A DNA stretch of 64,000 nucleotides. It comes from Candidatus Aalborgicola defluviihabitans. Its GTDB lineage: Bacteria > Pseudomonadota > Gammaproteobacteria > Burkholderiales > Burkholderiaceae_C. Below the pieces are notes generated by a model, which was not told the origin of the DNA, ran no database searches, and worked only from the letters and a program-made list of their open reading frames with translations. Shown here in pieces: positions 50,610 through 59,581 of this stretch. The translations under genes and the position numbers were made by a program. The first letter of the stretch is position 1. Every line of letters starts with the position of its first letter. The DNA lies in NCBI GenBank assembly GCA_016705575.1, contig JADIXX010000002.1, forward strand, positions 62,001 through 126,000. Reading direction: 5' to 3'.

Positions 50610-51818
50610 CTAGTTGCGCGGGCGGATCAACATGGGCGTGAACTGCCACAGGTACAGTGCCAACGAGGCGATCCAGGCGGCAGCGGCGATATGCAGCAAC
50701 GTGGCGGTGGCGGGTGTAGCAGCGATGGCAGTAAGGCGCAGCGCCACGGCGATCAGCATCAGCCAGTAGCTTGCGCGTATGGTGCGGTCGGTGGCCAAGG
50801 GACGACCGGTGTGGCCCAGCGCTGTGCGTGTGACCATGCCAATGATCATCACCGAGAAGCCTGCCATCGCGATGGTGTGCACAGGCAGCACACGCGGCAG
50901 GTCCACCCCGGCGTATTGCAACGCTGCCATCAGCAAGCCGATGCCGATGCTGGAGTACCCCACGTACAAAATCCACAGCAAGGCGTTGCCACGCACTGCC
51001 AGCGGTTTCCAGCTGATGATCTGCACCAGCGCCAGCGTGCCGGCCAGGCCCAGCGCAGCGGCGCTCAGCATGGGAATACCAGCCAATAAGCTCACGACGC
51101 CTACCGTGCATGCGCCCAGCTGCACCCAGCCGGTCTTCATTTGAGTGGGAAGAGTCAGACCGTGCACCGCGCGCATGGCAAAGAAGGGGATAACGCGGCG
51201 ACCAATCAGCAATGCAATCAAGGCCATGACCACCAGCCCTGCGTTGAAGCGCTGCATCAGCAGCAGATAGTCGCCACCGCGCGCAGTCAGCAAATACAGC
51301 GCGTCGGTAGCAGCCAGACCCGCCAGGAAGACTGGCATGGCATAGTTGCGGCTGTTCTTGGAAACCGCTACGGCGCGCAACATGGCGCCCGAGCCCAACA
51401 AGAAGAAAGATAGCTCGGCGGCCATAGCCAACCAAAAGGCGGCTTCAAATGGCAGCAAGAATCCAATACGCGCTACCACCCATAGAACGCAGGCCAAGGC
51501 CAGCACCTTACCGGCCATGGGGGTGATGCCGGTCCAGTTGGCACCTGCGGTCATCATAAAAGCAAAGGCGATGGTGGCAATGAAGCCCCACAGCATCTCA
51601 TGCGCGTGCCAGGCCAGGCCACCCAGGGGCGCGGTGAGCAAGCCCGGTGTGTAAATCCACAAGGCGATGGCCACCAACGCCCAGCTGGTGCCTGCCAGGT
51701 ACAGCGGACGAAAAGCCAGCTCCAGAAACACCTTCATGCTGGGAGCGGGGGGCGCTTTAGGCGCCGCATCCTTGGGTTGTATGAGGATGGTAGTGGGGCG
51801 AACGGGTGTAGTGGACAT
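50610..51818 (-). CDS. nnrS: NnrS family haem/copper membrane protein
   Basis: 402 residues, about 12 membrane helices. The start and conserved WHAHEMLWGFIATIAFAFMMT and PFFAMRAVHGLT regions fit NnrS, which relieves nitrosative stress and metabolic iron blockage. It is 34 bases upstream of nsrR on the same strand. Divergent from the second DUF2249 gene. Confidence 0.93.
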   Translation of the reverse strand: MSTTPVRPTTILIQPKDAAPKAPPAPSMKVFLELAFRPLYLAGTSWALVAIALWIYTPGLLTAPLGGLAWHAHEMLWGFIATIAFAFMMTAGANWTGITPMAGKVLALACVLWVVARIGFLLPFEAAFWLAMAAELSFFLLGSGAMLRAVAVSKNSRNYAMPVFLAGLAATDALYLLTARGGDYLLLMQRFNAGLVVMALIALLIGRRVIPFFAMRAVHGLTLPTQMKTGWVQLGACTVGVVSLLAGIPMLSAAALGLAGTLALVQIISWKPLAVRGNALLWILYVGYSSIGIGLLMAALQYAGVDLPRVLPVHTIAMAGFSVMIIGMVTRTALGHTGRPLATDRTIRASYWLMLIAVALRLTAIAATPATATLLHIAAAAWIASLALYLWQFTPMLIRPRN

Positions 51819-51837
51819 GACGGCCTGCGTAAAAAGC

Positions 51838-51880
51838 TATAAGCTATATCTATTATATATCTTATAATAGCATCTGAATT
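51838..51880. promoter_or_regulatory. AT-rich divergent promoter region with repeated TATATCT
   Basis: Between nnrS and the second DUF2249 gene. TATATCT occurs at 51845-51851 and 51856-51862, eleven bases apart, in an almost pure A/T stretch. It is a likely operator for an NO-responsive Rrf2 regulator, but it does not match a known NsrR consensus exactly. Confidence 0.4.
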
Positions 51881-51896
51881 ATTTCAAGGAGTCCCC

Positions 51897-52181
51897 ATGA
51901 CACAGACCACGCAAGCCGTCGAAGTTGATACCCGCCCCATGGCATCGAAAGATCGCCGCACTCTGGTGTTCTGGACGTTTGACCAGCTCGAGGTTGACAT
52001 GACCATGGAATTGATCAACGACCATGAGCCCACAACCTTGCGCAGCCAGTTCGAACTGGAGAAGCCCAACCTGTTTACCTGGGAAACCCTGGAAAGCGGC
52101 CCTGAAGTTTGGCGCGTTGCGGTGACCAAACTCAAAGGCAAGCATGGCGTGGACCACTGCTGCGGCGCCTGCGGCGGCTAA
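51897..52181 (+). CDS. DUF2249 protein (second)
   Basis: 94 residues, AAGGAG eight bases upstream. The DUF2249 core is FWTFDQLEVDMTMELINDHEPTTLRSQF and the C-terminus ends GVDHCCGACGG, a Cys-rich tail that could bind metal. It is divergent from nnrS. Confidence 0.88.
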   Translation: MTQTTQAVEVDTRPMASKDRRTLVFWTFDQLEVDMTMELINDHEPTTLRSQFELEKPNLFTWETLESGPEVWRVAVTKLKGKHGVDHCCGACGG

Positions 52182-52191
52182 GGTCTAATTT

Positions 52192-52752
52192 TTAGGCTGC
52201 AATCACATCCAGATCGGGTTCCAGCGTCCGCAATTGACTCTGGATACCCTGCAGCGTGCCCGATATAGCGCTGGGGCAGGTGCCACAGGCTCCCTGGTAG
52301 TGCACCACCAGCTGGTTGCCCACCAGACTGAGCACATGCAGGTCGCCGCCATCGCTTTGCAGGTAGGGGCGAATTTGCTGGTCCAGCATCAGGTTGATGT
52401 CATCCAGGCGCTGCTGGTCGGCCTCGCTCAGGTGCTCGAATGATTCGCGCGCCGCAAACACAGCCGCTGCAGACTGGTCGGCCGCAGCCGGTGCGGCTCG
52501 TATCGGCACGGCCACCTCGCGCGCCAGGTCTTCCCATTCGACCGTGCCGTCTTGTGTGACGGTGACCCAACGGTCCACATAAAACACATTGGTCACATGC
52601 TCGATGGCAAACAATGCACTGGCTAGCGGATTGTCTTGCGCTTGCGCGGCGTTCTCAAACGAATGCGCAATGCCCCAGGACAGCGGCTCGCGCAGGATGA
52701 ACTTGACCGCGTTGGGGTTGGGGGTGGGTTCGATGTCGGCAATCTTGGGCAT
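52192..52752 (-). CDS. nfu: Nfu-type Fe-S scaffold/carrier
   Basis: 186 residues. The N-terminal Nfu_N domain (about 1-75) starts KIADIEPTPNPNAVKFIL and the C-terminal NifU-like domain (about 110-186) has LQSDGGDLHVL and the cluster-binding CGTCPS. It delivers Fe-S clusters to target proteins. It is the last gene of the suf operon, 30 bases after sufU. Convergent with the DUF2249 gene. Confidence 0.93.
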   Translation of the reverse strand: MPKIADIEPTPNPNAVKFILREPLSWGIAHSFENAAQAQDNPLASALFAIEHVTNVFYVDRWVTVTQDGTVEWEDLAREVAVPIRAAPAAADQSAAAVFAARESFEHLSEADQQRLDDINLMLDQQIRPYLQSDGGDLHVLSLVGNQLVVHYQGACGTCPSAISGTLQGIQSQLRTLEPDLDVIAA

Positions 52753-52782
52753 GGTGCGCTCCAGCGGTGCAATGGATAGGGC

Positions 52783-53289
52783 TTAGGCGTCGCCCATGGG
52801 GGCTTGCATGGGGTCAGCCTGGGCTTCGGTGGTGACGCTGGTCTGACTATTGAGTGCTGCCTGCAGCGTGTGCCAAGGCAGGATGGCGCACTTCACGCGC
52901 ATGGGCAGATCCCGGATGCCGGAGAACACCGACAAGCGTGCCATACCGGGGAGCGCAGGTGCAGCGGGCGCTCCAGGGGTTTGATCGCGGCCGGTGGCCA
53001 TGTCCACAAACGCATGGACCAGTTGTTCGGCCTCGGCAGGGGTTTTGCCTTTAACGGCCATGGTCATCATCGAGGCCGATGCTTTGCAGATGGCACACGA
53101 TTCGCCGTGGAAGGCGATGGAATGCACGGCATCGCCTTCCACATTGAGAGCCACATAAATGTGGTCGCCGCACAGCGGGTTCAACCCCTCGGCCTGGTGG
53201 CTGGCATGTTCCAGCGTGCCGTAGTTGCGGGGTTTCTTGTTGTGGTCCAGGATCACTTCCTGGTACAGGGGTTTCGGGTCTGCGCTCAT
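52783..53289 (-). CDS. sufU: SufU-type Fe-S scaffold/sulfur acceptor
   Basis: 168 residues from ATG 53289. IscU-like fold with zinc-site Cys in NPLCGDHI and SCAICKASASMM, a SufU-type insertion after VDMATGRDQT and the third Cys in RVKCAILPWHTL. It takes persulfide sulfur from SufS. SufU is commonest in Gram-positive bacteria, and here it replaces sufE. A longer frame begins in sufS and is unlikely. Confidence 0.93.
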   Translation of the reverse strand: MSADPKPLYQEVILDHNKKPRNYGTLEHASHQAEGLNPLCGDHIYVALNVEGDAVHSIAFHGESCAICKASASMMTMAVKGKTPAEAEQLVHAFVDMATGRDQTPGAPAAPALPGMARLSVFSGIRDLPMRVKCAILPWHTLQAALNSQTSVTTEAQADPMQAPMGDA

Positions 53290-53308
53290 GGTGCTTCCTT
53301 GCCCGCTA

Positions 53309-54613
53309 TCAGGCAAAAACCTGTTGTACGCTGCGTATGCCCGCCACCAGTGCGTCCACCTCGGCAGGGGTGTTGTAGAACGCAAACGAGGCACGGGCTG
53401 TGGCAGCCACGCCCAGGCGTTGCATTAGGGGCTGGGCACAGTGGTGGCCAGTTCGCACGGCAACGCCTTCAGCATTAAGCAGCGTGCCCACGTCGTGCGG
53501 GTGAATGCCTTGCAGGGCGAACGACAACACAGCCGCCTTCTCGCGCGCCGTGCCAATCAGGCGCACACCGGGCATGGCAGAGAGGCGTTCGGTGGCGTAT
53601 TGCAGCAGGCTGTGCTCGTGCGCGGCAATGGCATCCATACCCAGGCTCTGCAAGTAGTCAATAGCGGCAGCCAGTCCAATCGCAGCGGCAATGGGCGGCG
53701 TGCCAGCTTCAAACTTATTGGGTATGGGCGCGTAGGTGGATTTTTCGAGCGTGACGGTGTGGATCATGTCGCCACCGCCTTTGAAAGGTTGCATGGCTTC
53801 GAGCAACTCGGCGCGGCCATAGAGCACGCCAATGCCAGTGGGCCCGCACAGCTTGTGGCCCGAGAAGGCGTAGAAGTCGCAATCCAGGTCTTGCACGTCT
53901 ACGTGCAAGTGTGGTGCGGCCTGCGCGCCGTCGAGCAGTACCGGCACGCCGTGTTTGTGCGCTGTGGCAATCATGTCCTTTACCGGATTGATACTGCCCA
54001 GCGCATTGGACACATGGCCCAAGCAAACCAGCCGCGTGCGGTCGCTGAACAGCGTCTCATAAACATCTAGCTGCAGCTCGCCCGCGTCGTTGATGGGCAC
54101 CACCTTGAGCGTGGCGCCCTTCTCGGCGCACAGCATGTGCCAGGGCACGATGTTGGAATGGTGTTCCAGCACGGTGATGATGATTTCATCACCCGCGTTA
54201 ATGAACTTGCGGCCCCAGCCGTGCATCACCAGGTTGATGCTCTCCGTGGTGCCGCTGGTAAAAATTACTTCACGCGCTTCACGGGCGTGAATGAACTGTT
54301 GCACCGTGCACCGAGCGGCCTCGTAGGCGGCGGTGGCGGTCTCGGACAGGTAATGTACCGCGCGGTGGATGTTGGCATGCTCCTGGCGTTGGTAGCGCAG
54401 CAGGCGTTCCATCACCGGGATCGGCATCTGGCTGGAGGCTGCGTTGTCCAGGTACACCAAGGGCTTGCTGCCAACAGTCAATGCAAGGATGGGGAAGTCG
54501 GCGCGCACGCGCTCAATATCCAGCATCCTGGATATGAGTGGGGCCGTTGGCGATGCTGCTGCAAGTGGAGACAACGCGTCCCGAACGGCCATGCTGAGGG
54601 CGGCGGCGCTCAT
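53309..54613 (-). CDS. sufS: Cysteine desulfurase SufS
   Basis: PLP enzyme that releases sulfur from cysteine. 434 residues, including a 27-residue N-terminal extension before the family start MLDIERVRADFPIL. PLP Lys is in FSGHKLCGPTGIGVLYG and the catalytic Cys is in RTGHHCAQPLM. It overlaps sufD by four bases at 54610-54613, which supports the extended start. Confidence 0.96.
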   Translation of the reverse strand: MSAAALSMAVRDALSPLAAASPTAPLISRMLDIERVRADFPILALTVGSKPLVYLDNAASSQMPIPVMERLLRYQRQEHANIHRAVHYLSETATAAYEAARCTVQQFIHAREAREVIFTSGTTESINLVMHGWGRKFINAGDEIIITVLEHHSNIVPWHMLCAEKGATLKVVPINDAGELQLDVYETLFSDRTRLVCLGHVSNALGSINPVKDMIATAHKHGVPVLLDGAQAAPHLHVDVQDLDCDFYAFSGHKLCGPTGIGVLYGRAELLEAMQPFKGGGDMIHTVTLEKSTYAPIPNKFEAGTPPIAAAIGLAAAIDYLQSLGMDAIAAHEHSLLQYATERLSAMPGVRLIGTAREKAAVLSFALQGIHPHDVGTLLNAEGVAVRTGHHCAQPLMQRLGVAATARASFAFYNTPAEVDALVAGIRSVQQVFA

Positions 54614-55866
54614 AGCCCTGCACTCCCGTGTTGCAGCACGGCGTCTTGCAGTTGCTGGCGCACCGATGCGATGGGAATGCGTGCAATCACCTCCGCCGCA
54701 AAAGCATAGGTCAGCAGGCTGCGTGCCGCATCAACCGAGAGACCCCGGCTTTGCAGGTAAAACACTTCTTCGCTGTCCAGTTGGCCCACGGTGGCTCCGT
54801 GGGTGCAGCGCACGTCGTCGGCATTAATCTCCAGTTGCGGCAAGGTGTTGACTTGTGCCTTGGGCCCCATCAGCAGCGTGCGGCTGGACTGGGCCGAATC
54901 TGTTTTCTGCGCGCCGGGGTGAACCTGTACGCGGCCATTGAACACCGCATGCGCCGTGTCGGCGACGACACACTTTTGCAACTGCCGGCTGACGCCGTGG
55001 GCCTCTGCGTGGGTGATGCAAGTGTGTGTGTCGGCGACCTGTTGCCCCGCAATATGGGCCAGGCCATCCAGCGCGCAATGGACACCTGTGCCACGCAGCT
55101 GTGCCGTGGTGTCCAGGCGCGAAATTTCAGCACCCAGCGCGATGCTGATGCTGTGGTAGTGGCTGTCTTGTGCCTGCGTCAGCGCGCAGCGGGCAATGTG
55201 GAAGGCCCGTTGGCTTTCGCGCTGCAGACGGATGTGATGCACCTGCGCATTGGCGCCAATTGACAGCTCGGTCACGCTGTTGGTCAGGTATGCGCCATCG
55301 GTTAGCGCCACATAGTCTTCGATGAAGGTCAGGGCACTGCCCTCCTCGGCGATCACCAGGGTGCGCGCATAGCTGTTGACGTTGGGCTGGGTGGCGACAA
55401 ACAGCAAGTGCAACGGGGCGCTGGCGGCGGTGTTGCGCGGCGCAATGACGACGGCGGCATCAAACAGGTTGGCCGTGTTTTGTGCGGTGAAGCGCTGTTG
55501 CGGGTCTTGGGCGTGCTGGCCCAGGTGTTGCATGACCGCTTTTGCGTGGGTGGCCAGCGCCTGGGTCAAGGTGTAGACCGTCACGCTGTCTTTGGGAGAG
55601 TTTGTGCTGAGTTGGGGTGCGTGCACGCCGTCCACAAAGACGATGCGCTGGCCAGCCTCGGGAATGGCCCAGCTCGCAATGTCACCAAATGCCAAAGGCG
55701 TGGGCTTTGTCACGGCATGCAGGCTGGCGCGGGTGAGTGCCGCAATACTGGTAAAGCGCCAGGCTTCGTCATGGGTGGTGGGCACGGCCAGTGCACCCAT
55801 GCGCTCCAGCGCATCGGACCGCAGGGCCTTGATAGCCGTGCCGCCTGAAGCAGTGGCCGTGTTCAT
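54610..55866 (-). CDS. sufD: Fe-S assembly protein SufD
   Basis: 418 residues. Beta-helix scaffold subunit of SufBCD. Motifs are FVDGVHAPQLS, TLVIAEEGSALTFIEDYV, QVHPGAQKTDSAQSSRTLLM and GATVGQLDSEEVFYLQSRGL. It overlaps sufC and sufS by four bases each. Confidence 0.95.
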   Translation of the reverse strand: MNTATASGGTAIKALRSDALERMGALAVPTTHDEAWRFTSIAALTRASLHAVTKPTPLAFGDIASWAIPEAGQRIVFVDGVHAPQLSTNSPKDSVTVYTLTQALATHAKAVMQHLGQHAQDPQQRFTAQNTANLFDAAVVIAPRNTAASAPLHLLFVATQPNVNSYARTLVIAEEGSALTFIEDYVALTDGAYLTNSVTELSIGANAQVHHIRLQRESQRAFHIARCALTQAQDSHYHSISIALGAEISRLDTTAQLRGTGVHCALDGLAHIAGQQVADTHTCITHAEAHGVSRQLQKCVVADTAHAVFNGRVQVHPGAQKTDSAQSSRTLLMGPKAQVNTLPQLEINADDVRCTHGATVGQLDSEEVFYLQSRGLSVDAARSLLTYAFAAEVIARIPIASVRQQLQDAVLQHGSAGL

Positions 55867-56666
55867 GGCAGCGCCTCGGCAGGTGCTGCGGGCACGCTGG
55901 TGGGCGGCGTTGTCCAGTCGTAGCCGCGAGTTTCGAGCTCCAGCGCCAACTCTTTGCCGCCAGTTTTGCTGATACGACCGCTCTCCATCACATGCACAAA
56001 GTCCGGCACGATGTGGTCCAGCAAGCGCTGGTAATGGGTAATCAGCAGCAAAGCCCGCTCTGGGTGGGCCAGCTGGTTGATACCGTGCGAGATGATGCGC
56101 AGCGCGTCAATGTCCAAGCCCGAATCGGTCTCATCCAGAATGGCCAGCGTGGGCTCCAACAGGGCCATTTGCAAAATCTCGTTGCGCTTTTTCTCGCCAC
56201 CCGAGAAGCCTTCGTTGACGCTGCGCTGCAAAAATTCGGGCCGCATTTCCAGCAGCTTCATCTTCTCGCGCACCAAGTCGTCAAACTCCAGCGGGTCCAG
56301 CTCTTCCTTGCCACGTGCGCCTTGCACGGTGTTGTAGGCCAGGCGTAAAAACTGACTGTTGCCCACACCCGGAATTTCTATGGGGTACTGAAATGCCAGA
56401 AACACCCCAGCGCGTGCGCGCTCCTCGGGCGAGAGTTCCAACAGATTGGTGCCTTCAAACAGCACCTCGCCACCTGTCACTTCGTACGCAGTGTGGCCGG
56501 CCAACACCTTGGACAAGGTGCTCTTACCTGAGCCATTGGGGCCCATGATGGCGTGTACTTCGCCGCGCCGGATGGTGAGGTTCAGGCCCTTGAGAATAGG
56601 TGTGCCATTGATGTTGGCGTGCAGGTTGCGCACGTCCAACAAGACCGGGCTATTGGGCAAAATCAT
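55863..56666 (-). CDS. sufC: Fe-S assembly ATPase SufC
   Basis: 267 residues. ABC-type ATPase: Walker A GPNGSGKSTLSKVLAG, signature SGGEKKRNEILQM, Walker B ILDETDSGLD. It powers the SufBD scaffold. It overlaps sufB by four bases. Confidence 0.97.
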   Translation of the reverse strand: MILPNSPVLLDVRNLHANINGTPILKGLNLTIRRGEVHAIMGPNGSGKSTLSKVLAGHTAYEVTGGEVLFEGTNLLELSPEERARAGVFLAFQYPIEIPGVGNSQFLRLAYNTVQGARGKEELDPLEFDDLVREKMKLLEMRPEFLQRSVNEGFSGGEKKRNEILQMALLEPTLAILDETDSGLDIDALRIISHGINQLAHPERALLLITHYQRLLDHIVPDFVHVMESGRISKTGGKELALELETRGYDWTTPPTSVPAAPAEALP

Positions 56667-58099
56667 CCGACGCTCCCTTCAAGTTTCAATCCGAGTAATT
56701 GAGTGGCCTCTACGGCAAACTCCATGGGCAGCTGCTGGAACACGTCTTTGCAGAAGCCGTTGATGATCATGGAGATGGCCTCTTCGGCGCCTATGCCCCG
56801 TTGGGCAAAGTAGAACAGCTGGTCTTCACCAATGCGCGAGGTCGATGCCTCGTGCTCCACGGTGGCACTGTCGTTGCGCACCTGGATATAGGGGAAGGTG
56901 TGCGCGCCGCTCTTCTGGCCGATCAGCATGGAGTCGCACTGCGAGTGGCTGCGCGCGTTGCTGGCGGTGGGCATCACCTTGACCAGCCCACGGTAGCTGT
57001 TGCTGGACTGTCCGGCCGAAATGCCTTTGCTGACGATGGTGCTGCGCGTGTTCTTGCCCAGGTGGATCATCTTGGTGCCGGTGTCAGCCTGCTGGTGGTG
57101 GTTGGTTACCGCTACCGAATAAAACTCGCCCACCGAGTTGTCGCCCTGCAAGATGCAAGACGGGTACTTCCAGGTAATAGCCGAGCCGGTTTCCACCTGC
57201 GTCCAGGCAATGCGCGAGTTCACGCCCTTGGCCAGGCCGCGCTTGGTCACAAAGTTGTAGATACCACCCACGCCGTTCTCGTCACCGGCGTACCAATTTT
57301 GTACGGTGGAGTATTTGATGTCGGCGTTGTCCAGCGCCACCAGCTCCACCACAGCCGCGTGCAGCTGGTTGGTGTCGAACTTGGGCGCCGTGCAGCCTTC
57401 TAAGTACGACACGCTGGCGCCTTCTTCGGCCACGATCAGGGTGCGCTCAAACTGGCCGGTTTCTTCGGTGTTGATGCGAAAGTAGGTGGACAGGTCCATC
57501 GGGCACTTCACGCCCTTTGGGATATAGCAAAACGAACCATCGGTGAACACGGCCGAGTTGAGCGCGGCATAAAAATTGTCGGCCGCCGGCACCACGGTGC
57601 CCAGGTACTTCTGCACCAGCTCGGGGTGGTTTTGCACCGCGTCCGACATCGAGCCAAAAATGATGCCCACCTCGGCCAGCTTGGCCTTGTAGGTGGTGGC
57701 AACCGATACGCTGTCAAAAATCACGTCCACCGCCACGCCGGCCAAGGCGGCGCGCTCGTGCAGGGGAACGCCCAGCTTCTCAAACGTGCGCAGCAGTTCC
57801 GGGTCCACCTCGTCCATGCTGGCCAGCTTGGGCTTTTTCTTGGGCGCAGCGTAATAGCTGATGTTCTGAAAATCGATGGGCGGGTGCTGCAATTTGGCCC
57901 AGGCCGGGTCTTTCATGGTCAGCCAATGGCGCAGGGCCTTCAGGCGGAACTCCAGCAACCAGGCGGGCTCATTCTTCTTGGCCGAAATCATGCGTACCGT
58001 GTCTTCGCTCAGGCCCTTGGCCGCCACGTCGCTGGCAATGTCGGTTACAAAGCCATGCCGGTAGGGCTGGCTGACCAGGTCTTGCAGGGTGTCGCTCAT
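56663..58099 (-). CDS. sufB: Fe-S assembly protein SufB
   Basis: 478 residues. Motifs are NEPAWLLEFRLKALRHWL, CYIPKGVKCPMDLSTYFRIN, LIVAEEGASVSYLEGCTAPKF and GAHTFPYIQVRNDSATVEHEAS with the region of the nascent-cluster ligands. It starts two bases before the sufA stop. Confidence 0.97.
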   Translation of the reverse strand: MSDTLQDLVSQPYRHGFVTDIASDVAAKGLSEDTVRMISAKKNEPAWLLEFRLKALRHWLTMKDPAWAKLQHPPIDFQNISYYAAPKKKPKLASMDEVDPELLRTFEKLGVPLHERAALAGVAVDVIFDSVSVATTYKAKLAEVGIIFGSMSDAVQNHPELVQKYLGTVVPAADNFYAALNSAVFTDGSFCYIPKGVKCPMDLSTYFRINTEETGQFERTLIVAEEGASVSYLEGCTAPKFDTNQLHAAVVELVALDNADIKYSTVQNWYAGDENGVGGIYNFVTKRGLAKGVNSRIAWTQVETGSAITWKYPSCILQGDNSVGEFYSVAVTNHHQQADTGTKMIHLGKNTRSTIVSKGISAGQSSNSYRGLVKVMPTASNARSHSQCDSMLIGQKSGAHTFPYIQVRNDSATVEHEASTSRIGEDQLFYFAQRGIGAEEAISMIINGFCKDVFQQLPMEFAVEATQLLGLKLEGSVG

Positions 58100-58100
58100 G

Positions 58101-58433
58101 CTAGGCCTTCTTCAGGTTAAAGCTCTCGCCGCAACCACAGGTGCTGCTGACGTTGGGGTTGTCAAACTGGAAGGTTTTTTTCATGCCTTCGCTCACGTAA
58201 TCCAGGTTGGAGCCGTCCAGGCTGCTCAAGGCCTGCGCATTGACAAACAACTTGGCACCAAACTGATCAAACACCTGGTCATCCGCTTGCAACGCGTCCG
58301 CAATGTCGTATGTATAAGTCAGGCCGGAGCAGCCCACGGGCTTTACCCCCACGCGCAGACCCACGCCGCTACCATGTTTGGCAAGCTGGGTGTTGATTTG
58401 TTTGGCGGCAGCCTCGGTTAGGGTAATGGCCAT
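58101..58433 (-). CDS. sufA: A-type Fe-S carrier, SufA/IscA-like
   Basis: 110 residues with the HesB pattern: LRVGVKPVGCSGLTYTYDI (first Cys) and the C-terminal STCGCGESF (two Cys). It heads the sufA-B-C-D-S-U-nfu operon. An inverted repeat upstream is a likely operator. Confidence 0.95.
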   Translation of the reverse strand: MAITLTEAAAKQINTQLAKHGSGVGLRVGVKPVGCSGLTYTYDIADALQADDQVFDQFGAKLFVNAQALSSLDGSNLDYVSEGMKKTFQFDNPNVSSTCGCGESFNLKKA

Positions 58434-58449
58434 GGCGGGTATCCTTGTA

Positions 58450-58476
58450 ATAAGATCTATACGAAATGGATCTTAT
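58450..58476. promoter_or_regulatory. Inverted repeat upstream of the suf operon
   Basis: ATAAGATC (58450-58457) and GATCTTAT (58469-58476) with an 11-base spacer, 17 bases from the sufA ATG. The region also has direct repeats ATACGAAATGGAT (58460-58472) and ATACGAATGGAT (58479-58490). A likely Fe-S regulator (Rrf2/IscR-type) site, not confirmed. Confidence 0.5.
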
Positions 58477-58569
58477 AGATACGAATGGATTTGTCAAATG
58501 TGACGGTATCCAGCGTAGGGTTGTACCAAGAGGTAGGGCCCAAAGATTTTTGTGAGCAAAATTGGCATC

Positions 58570-58612
58570 TAGCCCTCGTGGATTATACGTACGCAGCTAC
58601 CATAACTATAGC
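58570..58612 (+). repeat. 43-bp dispersed repeat, copy G
   Basis: TAGCCCTCGT-N16-GCTAC-N7-ATAGC. It lies in the gap between sufA and the convergent hydrolase. Nothing else is recognised in this 259-base gap besides the suf inverted repeat. Confidence 0.87.
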
Positions 58613-58692
58613 AAAACTCGGTGAGCGAAAGTGCGTGCCCAGTTGGGCTGCACGTTGGCGTCAGTGGCTGGTGGTTGACAGTCCTACCGCTT

Positions 58693-59520
58693 TCAAGCTT
58701 GCCTGAGCAAAAAGTGGACAATTCGTTCGGTTGCCGCCCGTGTCTGGTCGCGATGCGGTGAGTGGCCGCAACTTGCCAGCGTGACGCGCTCGATTTGAGA
58801 CGGCGGCAGTGCAATCTCGTCAATCTGGGCCATGGTTCCGTAGGGATCGTCCTCGCCTTGTATCGCCAGTACCGGCGCGCCAATGCGTTGGCAGTCCTGG
58901 CGGATATCGAAGGCGCGAAACGCGGCACTCAGCCACACGTCGTTCCATTGCCAGAAGGCGCCGTCCACATCGGCGTGGTAGCGGCGCAGGCGCTCGCGCA
59001 GGTCGCCGCTCTCATAGGCCGTGCGCGCCTGTTCGATTGATTGCACCGAGATGTCTTCCACCTTCACATGCGGCGCCATGACGATGCACGCGGCCACCGG
59101 GTGGCGGCTGGCGTGCAGCAAGGCAATGCTGGCACCATCGGAGTGGCCCAACAAAACGGGTGCAACCACGCCCAAATGGTCCAGCAGCTCGGGCAGAACA
59201 GACCAGGCCTCGTGGTGCATATAGTCGGGCAGCAGTCGCCCTTGGCGTTGCCCATCCACCAGTCGGGATTCACCGCGCACATCGGGCACGGGGTCAGAGT
59301 CGCCGTAGCCCCGGCGGGAGTAAACCCAGCCTTCGCGCCCGGTGGCCTTGCAAACCTGATGCGGCCAGTTGCGCCACATGGCGACGGACCCGAGCCCTTC
59401 ATGCAGGAAGACGATTGGTGCACGGCCTGTTGCCAGTGCGGGTGCGGCAATGTGCTCGACCTGCAACTGGATGCCCTGAATGCTGATCAGGCTGACGTTT
59501 GATGCCAGATGTGTTTTCAT
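58693..59520 (-). CDS. Alpha/beta hydrolase (MhpC-like)
   Basis: 275 residues. Motifs are VFLHEGLGSVAMWRNWP (oxyanion), nucleophile elbow LLGHSDGASIALLHA, acid near AIQGEDDPYGTMAQ, and His in LASCGHSPHRDQTRAA. A cytoplasmic esterase-type hydrolase; substrate unknown. Divergent from the GNAT gene across 61 bases. Confidence 0.9.
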   Translation of the reverse strand: MKTHLASNVSLISIQGIQLQVEHIAAPALATGRAPIVFLHEGLGSVAMWRNWPHQVCKATGREGWVYSRRGYGDSDPVPDVRGESRLVDGQRQGRLLPDYMHHEAWSVLPELLDHLGVVAPVLLGHSDGASIALLHASRHPVAACIVMAPHVKVEDISVQSIEQARTAYESGDLRERLRRYHADVDGAFWQWNDVWLSAAFRAFDIRQDCQRIGAPVLAIQGEDDPYGTMAQIDEIALPPSQIERVTLASCGHSPHRDQTRAATERIVHFLLRQA

Positions 59521-59581
59521 AGGCCGATTATGGTGGGGCGCCTACACTGATGCCGTCATAAGCCCCATTCGCAAAAATCAC

